This document shows, in pieces, positions 25,211 to 33,017 of a DNA stretch of 64,000 nt (its first letter is position 1; the number at the start of each line of letters is the position of its first letter). The notes beneath the pieces are model-generated. The model was not told the origin of the DNA. It saw only the letters and a program-made list of their open reading frames with translations, and did no database searches. The position numbers and the translations under genes were made by a program. The stretch comes from Nonomuraea sediminis (lineage in GTDB: Bacteria > Actinomycetota > Actinomycetes > Streptosporangiales > Streptosporangiaceae): the NCBI RefSeq assembly GCF_018531495.1, contig NZ_JAHDTI010000001.1, positions 1,550,001 through 1,614,000 of the forward strand. The letters run 5' to 3'.

Positions 25211-26802
25211 GTGGCGATCCGTACGTCGTACGCACTGGCCGGAGTGCCGGAGGCCGGATCGAAGCCGAGGCCCTGCACGCTCCTGTGCGCCGCGATCTGG
25301 TCGGCGGGCACGTAGAGGGGGAAGACGAGAATGTTGCCGGCCACGGTCGACTGCTGGACCTTCGCGTAGAGCTCCTTTCGCTCGGCCTGGTCCGTGGTGG
25401 CGGAGGCGGTGGCGAGCCACTTGTCCACCTCGGGGTCGGAGAAGTGGGTGCGGTTGATGGCGCCCCTCTCCGACAGGAGAAGGTTGAGCGCGGCGCCGGC
25501 GTCGGAGTCGCCCCGGGAGTTGCCGAAGAGCTCGTACTGGTCGTCGTCCAGAGCCTTCTGCGCGGCGCCCTGGTCCACGATCTTGACCTGGAAGTCGATG
25601 CCGGCGTTCTGCTTGACCTGGGCCTGGATGGCCTGGGCGAGGATGTCGCGGCGGTCCCTGACGAAGGCCGACGCGGCGACCTCGCGCACGGTCAGGCGCT
25701 TGCCGTCCTTGACCCGGTATCCCTCCGCGTCATGCTGCTTCCAGCCGGCGGCGTCGAGCAGGGTGTTGGCCTTGGCCAGGTCGGCGGTGTAGGCGCCCTC
25801 GAGGGCGGCGTCGTAGAACGGGCTCCTCTTGCCGACGATGCTCCACGCCCGGGTCGCGGTGCCCTGGTAGACGGAGCGCAGCACGGCCTCGACGTCCACG
25901 GCCTCGCGGAACGCCTCCCGCACCCGCTTGTCGTCGAAGGGCGCGTGGGAGGTGTTGAAGTAGTAGGAGTAGGCGGTGCCCGAGTTCAGCGACGTCTTCA
26001 GCACCAGGTCGGAGTCCTTCTTGATCAGGTCGACCTCGGTGGCGGGGACGCCCTCGATGACCTGCACCTGGCCGGAGGTGAGCGCGCCGACGCGGACCGC
26101 CGCCTCGGGCAACAGCCGGTAGGTGATCTCCGACAGGTAGGCGGGTCCCTGGTGTGCCGCCCCGGCGGGCGGCCACGTGTAGGCGAGATTGCGCCGGTAG
26201 TGGATCTCCTGCCCTTGGACGAACCGGTCCAGGATGAACGGCCCGGTTCCCACGAGGTCGGGACCGCCGAACTTCAGGTTCTTGGCGCTCTTCAGCGACT
26301 TCGGCGAGACCTGCCCGGAGTACGGCGAGGCGAGGAAGTCCAGGAACAGCCCGTCGGGCTCCCTCAGCGTGATCTTCAGCTGGTACCGCGACACGACCTC
26401 GGCCTTGTCGAAGGCTCGCAGTTGGATCGCGGCGACCGCGGGGTTGTAGCCGGACACCCGGAACTGGTCCAGGTTGGCCTTGACGGAGGCGGCGTCGAAC
26501 GGCGTGCCGTCGTGGAAGGTGACGTCGTCGCGCAGGTCGAGGGTGTAGGTCAGGCCGTCGCCCGACACCTTCCACGACTTGGCCAGCCATGGACGGAACG
26601 AGCCGTCCTCGGCCTTGGACACCAGCGCGTCGAACTGGTTGAACACCAGCAGCCGCGCCTTGTTCTGCGCCCACAGCTGCGGGTTGAACGTGATCGGCTG
26701 CGTCTCGACGGCCCACGTCAACGCGTTGCTCGGGGAGGTCTGGGCGGGTTGCGCACCGCACGCGGCAACGGCCAGCAGGAGGGCGGGGATCAGGCGCTTC
26801 AC
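25207..26802 (-). CDS. ABC transporter substrate-binding lipoprotein (family 5, peptide/nickel type)
   Basis: 531 residues. The lipobox [10 protein letters not shown] puts the protein on the outer face of the membrane. [20 protein letters not shown] and [20 protein letters not shown] are family-5 solute-binding landmarks, and [20 protein letters not shown] follows. The GTG start overlaps the stop of the last monooxygenase gene. From memory it resembles the KPN_01854-type subfamily found beside luciferase-like monooxygenases in enterobacteria. By context the cargo is an organosulfur or similar flavin-monooxygenase substrate, not necessarily a peptide. Confidence 0.92.
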   Translation of the reverse strand: MKRLIPALLLAVAACGAQPAQTSPSNALTWAVETQPITFNPQLWAQNKARLLVFNQFDALVSKAEDGSFRPWLAKSWKVSGDGLTYTLDLRDDVTFHDGTPFDAASVKANLDQFRVSGYNPAVAAIQLRAFDKAEVVSRYQLKITLREPDGLFLDFLASPYSGQVSPKSLKSAKNLKFGGPDLVGTGPFILDRFVQGQEIHYRRNLAYTWPPAGAAHQGPAYLSEITYRLLPEAAVRVGALTSGQVQVIEGVPATEVDLIKKDSDLVLKTSLNSGTAYSYYFNTSHAPFDDKRVREAFREAVDVEAVLRSVYQGTATRAWSIVGKRSPFYDAALEGAYTADLAKANTLLDAAGWKQHDAEGYRVKDGKRLTVREVAASAFVRDRRDILAQAIQAQVKQNAGIDFQVKIVDQGAAQKALDDDQYELFGNSRGDSDAGAALNLLLSERGAINRTHFSDPEVDKWLATASATTDQAERKELYAKVQQSTVAGNILVFPLYVPADQIAAHRSVQGLGFDPASGTPASAYDVRIAT

Positions 26803-27893
26803 GGGCGGTTCCAGGTCTCGGCGAGCAACTCGTAGGAGCGCACGCGGTCTTCGTGGTCATGGGTGATGGTCGTGATGAGCAGTTCGTCGGCGCCGGTCAC
26901 GCGGCGGAGCACGCGCAGCCGCTCGGCCACCTGCTCGGGCGAGCCGACGAACTGGGTGTCGATGCGGTCCCTGACCAGCTCGCGGTCGGCGTCGGTCCAG
27001 ACGTGGGCGTCCGCCTCCGCCGCCGTGGGGTAGGGCATCGCTCCTGCGCCGGTCCTGATGCTGCGGACCCACAGGCCGTAGCCTCGGGCCAGCTCGCGGG
27101 CGCGCGCCTCGGTCTCGGCCACCACCGCGTCCGCCGAGACGATCACGTACGGCTCGGCCAGCCGGTCCGACGGTTTGAAGGCCTCCCGGTAGGCGCCGAC
27201 GGCCTCCAGCACCGATGACGGGCTGACGTGGTAGTTGGCGGCGAACGGCAGGCCGCGCTCCCCCGCCACCTGGGCGCTCTGCCCACCGCTGCTGCCGAGG
27301 ATCCACACCTCCACCTCGGCGTGCTCGCCGGGGATGGCATGGGCCTGGTGCGTGCCGTACAGGAAGGCCAGGACGTCGTCGATCTGGTCGGCGAAGTCGG
27401 GAGTCCGGGCGCCGGGCTGCTGCAGCAGCGTCGCGTGATGGGCCAGGTGGGGATGCTTGGCGAGCAGCGACCAGTCGAACGGCGGCGGGATGAGCAGCCC
27501 GCCCACCACCTTGGCCTCCTTCCGCTCGAAGGCGGCGTTCTTGGCGAGTTCGGCGCGGCGCTGGCCGGAGCGGCCGATCCCGAGGTCGACGCGCCCCGGA
27601 TGGAGCGCGTCGATGAGGCCGAACTGCTCGACCACCGACAGCGGCGTCTGGTGCCCGAGCTGGACGGCTCCCGATCCGACCCGGATCCTGGACGTGGCCG
27701 CGGCCACGAGGCCGATCAGCACGGCCGGGGCCGAGCCGGCGACGCCGGGCGCGAGGTGGTGCTCGGCCAGCCAGTAACGGTGGTAGCCGAACCTCTCGGC
27801 CCGGCGGGCGAGGTCGAGGGTGTTGCGCAGCGCGTCGCCCGCCGTGCCGCCCGACACGATCGGGGCGAGGTCGAGGATGGACAGCAACGTCAT
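26799..27893 (-). CDS. Luciferase-like flavin monooxygenase, MsnO8 type
   Basis: 364 residues from ATG 27893 ([20 protein letters not shown]), overlapping the upstream stop (ATGA). [40 protein letters not shown] and [14 protein letters not shown] match the MsnO8 branch of the luciferase-like family. The protein should use reduced FMN and O2. It is the fourth monooxygenase of the operon and stands next to the importer genes. Confidence 0.9.
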   Translation of the reverse strand: MTLLSILDLAPIVSGGTAGDALRNTLDLARRAERFGYHRYWLAEHHLAPGVAGSAPAVLIGLVAAATSRIRVGSGAVQLGHQTPLSVVEQFGLIDALHPGRVDLGIGRSGQRRAELAKNAAFERKEAKVVGGLLIPPPFDWSLLAKHPHLAHHATLLQQPGARTPDFADQIDDVLAFLYGTHQAHAIPGEHAEVEVWILGSSGGQSAQVAGERGLPFAANYHVSPSSVLEAVGAYREAFKPSDRLAEPYVIVSADAVVAETEARARELARGYGLWVRSIRTGAGAMPYPTAAEADAHVWTDADRELVRDRIDTQFVGSPEQVAERLRVLRRVTGADELLITTITHDHEDRVRSYELLAETWNRP

Positions 27894-28924
27894 GCGGCAC
27901 CTCCGGGGAACGGTCTGCTGGGGATCTCCGCCCGCAGCACGGGCGCGATCTCGGCCTGGAACAGCTCCAGCGCCTCGCGGTGCTGCTTCGGCGTGAGCCC
28001 GTCGGCGTCGGCGTGCAGGTGCATGACCTCGTGCCCGAACCGCTTGTGGTAGCGCAGCACCTTGTCGACGATCTGCTGTGGGCTGCCGACCAGGATGGAG
28101 CTGCGCTCGATGGCGTCCTCCAGGGTCGGGAAGACGATCGGCAGCCCGAGCCGGCGCTGGAAGGCGACGCGGGCGTCGAAGACCGGCCGGTAGGCGGCGA
28201 TGGCCTCCTGCGAGGTCCTGGCGGCGTAGTAGCCTGCCGTACCCGCGCCCACCAGCGCGCCGGCCGGGTCGTGACCGTGGTGGGCCCAGCGCTCGCGGTA
28301 GTGGTCGATCAGCTCGGCATACGGGCCGATGGGGTTGGTGACGTTGGCGGAGAAGAGCGGGTCGCCGTAGCGGGCGGCCAGGTCCACCGACTCCTTGCTG
28401 GTGGCGCTGCCGTGCCAGACGCGGATCGGCCGCTGCAGCGGCCGCGGCCAGGTCTCGGCGTCGGTGAGGGAGGGCCGGAAGCGGCCGGTCCAGGTCACCT
28501 TGTCCTCCCGCCACAGGCGGCGGAACAGCTCGTACCCTTCCCGGTTGCGCTCCCACTGGTCCTCGGCCGTGACGTGGAACAGCTGGGCCTGCGCGGCGCC
28601 GTTCCCCTTGCCGATGATCAACTCCAGCCGGCCTTCCGACAGGTGGTCGAGCGTGGCGTAGTCCTCGTAGGCCCGCACCGGGTCCAGCAGGCTCAGCGTG
28701 GTGACGGCGGTGAACAGTCTGATCCTGGACGTCTTGGCGGCGATGTGGCTGAGCACCACCGGCGGCGAGGAGGAGATGAACGGCCGCTCGTGCCGCTCCC
28801 CCACGCCGAACCCGTCGAAGCCGAGCTCCTCGGCCAGCACCGCGTTGTCGACGACCTCGCGGAAGCGTTCGGTGGGTGAGCGATCGTCGTTGTGGACGAT
28901 CAGCGTGATGGCAAGAAATTTCAT
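27890..28924 (-). CDS. Luciferase-like flavin monooxygenase (KPN_01858-like)
   Basis: 344 residues from ATG 28924 ([20 protein letters not shown]). [40 protein letters not shown] and [14 protein letters not shown] define a luciferase-like monooxygenase. From memory, proteins of this branch co-occur with the same substrate-binding subfamily as at 25207. Overlaps both neighbours by 4 bases. The substrate is not known. Confidence 0.9.
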   Translation of the reverse strand: MKFLAITLIVHNDDRSPTERFREVVDNAVLAEELGFDGFGVGERHERPFISSSPPVVLSHIAAKTSRIRLFTAVTTLSLLDPVRAYEDYATLDHLSEGRLELIIGKGNGAAQAQLFHVTAEDQWERNREGYELFRRLWREDKVTWTGRFRPSLTDAETWPRPLQRPIRVWHGSATSKESVDLAARYGDPLFSANVTNPIGPYAELIDHYRERWAHHGHDPAGALVGAGTAGYYAARTSQEAIAAYRPVFDARVAFQRRLGLPIVFPTLEDAIERSSILVGSPQQIVDKVLRYHKRFGHEVMHLHADADGLTPKQHREALELFQAEIAPVLRAEIPSRPFPGGAA

Positions 28925-30054
28925 GAAACCTCCGCGTAGCGGCTGGCCGGGCGTGGCAGGCCGAGCAGCCCGCGCAGCGTGGCGGCCTCGTACTCGTGAC
29001 GGAACACCCCGCGCGTCCGCAACTCGGCCGTCAGCTCGCGGGTGATCCGCTCGAGGTCGTACGGCAGCGCGCCCGGCCGCAGCCGGAACCCCTGGATCCC
29101 GGCTCGCCGCCACTCCACCAGCAGGTCGGCCAGTTCCCCAGCGGTCCCGGTGAAGATCGCGGCATCGGAGACGAGTTCGGCCCCGTCCAGTTCGTCGAGC
29201 CGCGCCTTGCGCCCGGCCGCCTCCGGTCCCAGGAACACGACCAGGTCGGCGAAGATTTGCAGATCTTCCGAGAGTCCCCTGATCTCCCGGACGATCGCGT
29301 GGGCGTGCTCGGCCGAGCGCGGCGTGACGAACACCACGTCCGCGCTGCTCGCGGCGAACTCGTACGGCAGGCGCGCGTGCGCCAGCGCGGCCACCACCGG
29401 CTGGCCCTGCGGTGAGCGTGGCGTGATCGACGGCCCCTTGACCGAGAAGAACCGCCCGGCGAAGTCGATGTAATGAAGTTTGTCCCGGTCGATGAACCGG
29501 CCTGTCGGCACGTCGCGGATCTCCGCGTCGTCCTCCCAGCTGTCCCACAGCCGCCGCGCCACCTCCACCGCGTCGGCGGCCTCGGCGAACAGGTCCCGGA
29601 CGTGCGGGGCCGCGGGATCCACGGCAGGGATTTCCCTCCGGCCGAAGTGCCGGGCCTCCGTGGCACGCGGGGAGAGCTGCGCCCGCCACCCCGCCCGGCC
29701 GCGACTGACGTGGTCGAGCGTCGCGATGCCGATGGCCACGTGGAACGGCTCGGTGTGCGTGGTGGTGGCCGTCGGCACCAGCCCGATCCTGCTGGTGAGC
29801 GGAGCGAGCCTGGCCGCGAGCAGCACCGCGTCGAAGCGGCCCCGTACCTGGTCGACGCGGTCGTCGGGGCCGTCGGGCAGAGTGGACTGCAGGGCCAGGG
29901 CGTCCTCGATGGTGACGAAGTCGAGCAGCCCGCGCTCGGCCTCGGCCACCAGATCCGCCCAGCGGCGGGCCGAGAAGACATCCGCGGGGGCATCGCGCCA
30001 GGCCGCGGGGTGCCAGCCCGCCCCGTCCAGTGCCACGGCAAGGTGCAACGTCAT
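28921..30054 (-). CDS. Luciferase-like flavin monooxygenase
   Basis: 377 residues. [36 protein letters not shown] and [20 protein letters not shown] show the luciferase-like fold; it is of the NtaA/SnaA-type branch with the longer insert ([20 protein letters not shown]). Start ATG 30054 overlaps the stop of the preceding gene. It should need reduced FMN from a separate reductase. Confidence 0.9.
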   Translation of the reverse strand: MTLHLAVALDGAGWHPAAWRDAPADVFSARRWADLVAEAERGLLDFVTIEDALALQSTLPDGPDDRVDQVRGRFDAVLLAARLAPLTSRIGLVPTATTTHTEPFHVAIGIATLDHVSRGRAGWRAQLSPRATEARHFGRREIPAVDPAAPHVRDLFAEAADAVEVARRLWDSWEDDAEIRDVPTGRFIDRDKLHYIDFAGRFFSVKGPSITPRSPQGQPVVAALAHARLPYEFAASSADVVFVTPRSAEHAHAIVREIRGLSEDLQIFADLVVFLGPEAAGRKARLDELDGAELVSDAAIFTGTAGELADLLVEWRRAGIQGFRLRPGALPYDLERITRELTAELRTRGVFRHEYEAATLRGLLGLPRPASRYAEVS

Positions 30055-31370
30055 GCCAGCTCCAAATGATCACGGAGGGTGGTCCCCGCGTAGTCCGTGC
30101 GGAAGACGCCACGCTCCTGCAGCAGGGGGACCACGCGGTCCACGAACTCGTCCAGCCCGCCGGGCGTCAGGTGCGGCACCAGGATGAATCCGTCGGCGGC
30201 ATCGGCCTGCACGTGCTCGTCGATCAGCCGGGCCACCGTCTCCGGCGTGCCGACGAAGGTCTGCCGCCCGGTCACCTCGATGACCAGCTCACGGATCGTC
30301 AGCCCCTTCTCCGCGGCCAGCGCCCGCCATTTGGCGGCCACGGCGGCCCGGTCCTTGATCGGCACCCGGCCCTGGGAGACGCCTTCGGATGGATCGGGGT
30401 CGACATCCGGCAGCGGGCCGTCCGGGTCGTAGGCCGACATGTCGCGACCCCACACCTGCTCCAGGAACGCGAGCGCGGTCTGCGGCCCGACCTGCAGGCG
30501 CCGGATGGCGGCGGCGTTGTGGGCGGCCTCCTCCTCGGTGTCGCCCAGCGCGAACGTCACCCCCGGCATGATCTTCAGCTGGTTCGGCCGGCGGCCGTAC
30601 CCGGCCAGACGGCGCTTGACATCGGCGTAGAACCGCCGGCCGTCCTCCAGCTTGCCGTGCGGGGTGAAGATCACGTCGGCGTGGGCGGCGGCGAACTCGC
30701 GGCCGTCGTCGGAGTCGCCCGCCTGGATGATCACAGGGTGCCCCTGCGGGCTGTGGGGAAGCGTGAACCGGCCCTCGACCGTGAAGTGCGTGCCCCGATG
30801 TTCGACGGTTGCGATGGCGCCCGGCCGGACGAACGTGCCCGTTCCCGGGTCGGCGGCGATCGCGTCCGGCTGCCAGGAATCCCACAGCTGCCGTGCCAGC
30901 TGGACGAACTCGGCGGCCCGCCGGTACCGGTCGGCGCGGTCGAGGTACCCGCCCCGGCGGAAGTTCTCCCCGGTGAAGGCGTCGGAGGTGGTCACCACGT
31001 TCCACGCGGCCCGGCCCTCGCTCAGGTGGTCGAGCGTCGACAGCCGCCTGGCCAGCTCGTAGGGCTCGTTGAAGGTGGCGTTGACGGTCCCGGCCAGGCC
31101 CAGCCGATCCGTGACCGCCGCCAGGGCGCTGAGCACGGTGAGCGCCTCCGGCCGCCCCACCACGTCCAGATCGTGGATGCGGCCCTTGAGCTCGCGCAGC
31201 CGTAACCCCTCGGCCAGGAAGAAGAAGTCGAACCGGCCGCGCTCGGCGGTCCGCGCCAGGTGGACGAACGAGTCGAAGTCGATCTGGCTGCCGGACCGGG
31301 GGTCGGTCCAGACGGTGGTGTTGTTGACGCCGGGGAAGTGGGCCGCCAGGTGGACCTGCTTGCGCGTCAT
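30051..31370 (-). CDS. NtaA/SnaA/DszA-type FMN-dependent monooxygenase
   Basis: 439 residues from ATG 31370 (MTRKQVHLAAHFPGVNNTTV). RGRFDFFFLAEGLRLRE, ATFNEPYELARRLSTLDHLS and GRAAWNVVTTSDAFTGENFR are the hallmarks of the nitrilotriacetate/pristinamycin/dibenzothiophene-sulfone monooxygenase group. Members use FMNH2 from a partner reductase to cleave C-N or C-S bonds. It leads the four monooxygenases and overlaps the genes on both sides. Confidence 0.92.
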   Translation of the reverse strand: MTRKQVHLAAHFPGVNNTTVWTDPRSGSQIDFDSFVHLARTAERGRFDFFFLAEGLRLRELKGRIHDLDVVGRPEALTVLSALAAVTDRLGLAGTVNATFNEPYELARRLSTLDHLSEGRAAWNVVTTSDAFTGENFRRGGYLDRADRYRRAAEFVQLARQLWDSWQPDAIAADPGTGTFVRPGAIATVEHRGTHFTVEGRFTLPHSPQGHPVIIQAGDSDDGREFAAAHADVIFTPHGKLEDGRRFYADVKRRLAGYGRRPNQLKIMPGVTFALGDTEEEAAHNAAAIRRLQVGPQTALAFLEQVWGRDMSAYDPDGPLPDVDPDPSEGVSQGRVPIKDRAAVAAKWRALAAEKGLTIRELVIEVTGRQTFVGTPETVARLIDEHVQADAADGFILVPHLTPGGLDEFVDRVVPLLQERGVFRTDYAGTTLRDHLELA

Positions 31371-32278
31371 CGGCCACGCCCGTGCGGGGCGTCCCAGGTG
31401 GCAGCCAGCCCCTCGGTCGTCTCCCTGAAGGCGGGCCGCTGGTACAGGTCCCGCGCATACGGCCACAGGTAGTCGAAATCGGTCAGCTCGCGCTCGCTGA
31501 TGAGGTGGCCGCGGTTGTGCTCGGCGTCGAACCTGGCCAGCGTCACCCACAGCCGCACGTCCGCCTCGGTGATCGTGTCACCGGTCAGGAAGCGCTGCTC
31601 GGCCAGGCGCTCGTCCAGGCGTTCCAGTGCCGCGACGACCCGGTGGCGCTCCTGCTCGCGATCGTCCTCGGCAGTGGCGCGGGCCACACGGGAGACGCCG
31701 GTGTTGATGTCGTGGTAGATCCACCCGTTCAACGTGTTGATCTCCGGCCGCAGCGCGTCCGGATACAGGTTGACGGAGGGGTCGGCCCACCGCTCGAACT
31801 GGGTGGCGAGGTCGATCGTGATGTCGGGGAAGTTGTTGCTGACGATCGTGCCGGTTTGCCTGTCCCACAGCACGGGGACCGAGATGTGCCCGCCGTACCC
31901 CCGCTCTGTCGCGTCGTAGGCCTGCTCCAGCAGCGTGAAGCCGTTCACCGGGTCGGGCCCGCGATGCTCGCGGAAGGCCCACCCCCGCCCGTCGCGCTCG
32001 TCGTCCACGTACGACAGCGAGACCACGTCCTCCAGGCCCGTGAGCCGGCGGACGATCGCGGCGCGGTGCGCGTACGGGCACACCCAGGCGACGTAGAGGT
32101 GGTAGCGGCCAGGTTCGGCGCGGAACCCGCTGGAACCGTCGGCGGTGATCCGGCCGCGGAAGGGATAGACCGGGCGGTTCCAGTCCGGGGAGAGATGCAG
32201 GCGGCCGGGGCCGTAGTGACCGTACGCGTCGTGATCGACGGGGCCGGCGTAGGCGGGCGTCTGCGTGGAGATGGGCAC
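31367..32278 (-). CDS. Glutathionyl-hydroquinone reductase-like thioltransferase (GST fold)
   Basis: 303 residues. The thioredoxin-like half holds WVCPYAHRAAIVRRLTGLED, where Cys in CPYAHR is the catalytic residue of Xi-class glutathione transferases. SNNFPDITIDL follows, then a helical half (FLTGDTITEADVRLWVTLAR). Actinobacteria generally make mycothiol instead of glutathione, so the thiol used here is open. In this operon it could remove sulfur adducts or reduce quinone-like products of the monooxygenases. Confidence 0.9.
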   Translation of the reverse strand: MPISTQTPAYAGPVDHDAYGHYGPGRLHLSPDWNRPVYPFRGRITADGSSGFRAEPGRYHLYVAWVCPYAHRAAIVRRLTGLEDVVSLSYVDDERDGRGWAFREHRGPDPVNGFTLLEQAYDATERGYGGHISVPVLWDRQTGTIVSNNFPDITIDLATQFERWADPSVNLYPDALRPEINTLNGWIYHDINTGVSRVARATAEDDREQERHRVVAALERLDERLAEQRFLTGDTITEADVRLWVTLARFDAEHNRGHLISERELTDFDYLWPYARDLYQRPAFRETTEGLAATWDAPHGRGR

Positions 32279-32293
32279 GGGGTCCTCCGGAGT

Positions 32294-32672
32294 TCAGGAG
32301 TCGGGATGGGCCAGGAAGCGCCCGAAGCGGCCCTGGTGGTAAAGGAGCGGGCGGCCTGGGGTGTGCACGTCGGCTTCGGCCACCAGGCCGACGACCAGGA
32401 TGTGGTCGCCGACTTCGGCTCTCTCGTACGGCAGGCAGATCAGGTGCGCCGAGACCTCGAGCAGCAACGGCGCGCCCAGCGGTCCCGGTCGCCAGCGGGT
32501 GGGCGCGGCGAAGCGGTCGATGCTCCTGCGGGCGAAGCGGGCGGCGAGTTCGGCCTGGTCGCTGGACAGGATGTTGACCGCGATCGATCACCACGACCCC
32601 GCTGGCGTGTACGGCGAGCGCCTGCCTGAACTGGGCGGCCGCGACGGCGCGATCGGGCATGGTGTCGGTCAT
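32294..32672 (-). pseudogene. Flavin reductase gene with internal deletion and frameshift
   Basis: From ATG 32672 the frame reads MTDTMPDRAVAAAQFRQALA then VHASGVVVI, the usual start of a HpaC/NtaB-like flavin reductase. The rest of the protein, VNILSSDQAELAARFARRSI ... GDHILVVGLVAEADVHTPGR ... LYHQGRFGRFLAHPDS, continues only in another frame. The join lies near 32578-32590. Compared with the family, about 45 residues of the flavin-binding core are missing. The stretch is 379 bases, not a multiple of three. The gene would have supplied reduced FMN to the four monooxygenases. Sequencing error cannot explain the missing core, though an assembly gap could. Confidence 0.75.
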
Positions 32673-32875
32673 GCGGGCGTCCACGTGCGGGTTTCTGAAG
32701 GAGTAGAGGTCACTGATGGCACGATCACGAGAGGATTCCTCACGGAAGACGGCATGCTCACGCGAAGCCCGGACGGATGTCAGGGACGCGGAGGGCGGGG
32801 TCGTCGGAGGGAGCGTGGGCGGCGTCGGCCACGCTGGGAGCACGAGGGTCGGATGCTGCTGCTACGGATTCGTGA

Positions 32876-32950
32876 TCAACGACACTGCGCGCTGGCGACG
32901 TGGCCGAAGTCCACGTGCGGGCGCCTGGTCAGGAGGAAACCCTGGCTCAT
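32876..32950 (-). CDS. Cys-type leader peptide (24 residues)
   Basis: From ATG 32950 the frame encodes MSQGFLLTRRPHVDFGHVAS then AQCR and stop. It matches the (R)RxHVDxxxVASAxC pattern of actinobacterial leader peptides found before sulfur-assimilation operons, where a Cys codon near the end is thought to report cysteine supply by attenuation. The ATG lies where transcription should start, 7 bases after the -10 box, so the message is probably leaderless. About 200 bases of untranslated sequence follow before the reductase pseudogene. Confidence 0.75.
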   Translation of the reverse strand: MSQGFLLTRRPHVDFGHVASAQCR

Positions 32951-32957
32951 ACCTACG

Positions 32958-33010
32958 ACGCTAAGCCGCGCTTCACCCGAAGTCAATATTTCCTACCTGT
33001 TTAGAAGGTA
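32958..33010 (-). promoter_or_regulatory. Promoter and operator of the monooxygenase operon
   Basis: On the minus strand TTGACT (32986-32981) and TAGCGT (32963-32958) are spaced by exactly 17 bases, a near-ideal actinobacterial promoter. Just upstream, TACCT and AGGTA form an inverted repeat at 32994-33010 with a 7-base spacer, placed to serve as an operator. The predicted transcript start coincides with the leader peptide ATG at 32950. Confidence 0.65.
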
Positions 33011-33017
33011 ATTGCTC

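Noticed and set aside
31578..32843. 421-codon minus-strand frame that includes the start of the flavin reductase
   Set aside because: After the reductase start it runs out of frame through the thioltransferase gene; only the first 30 codons from 32672 are reductase-like.
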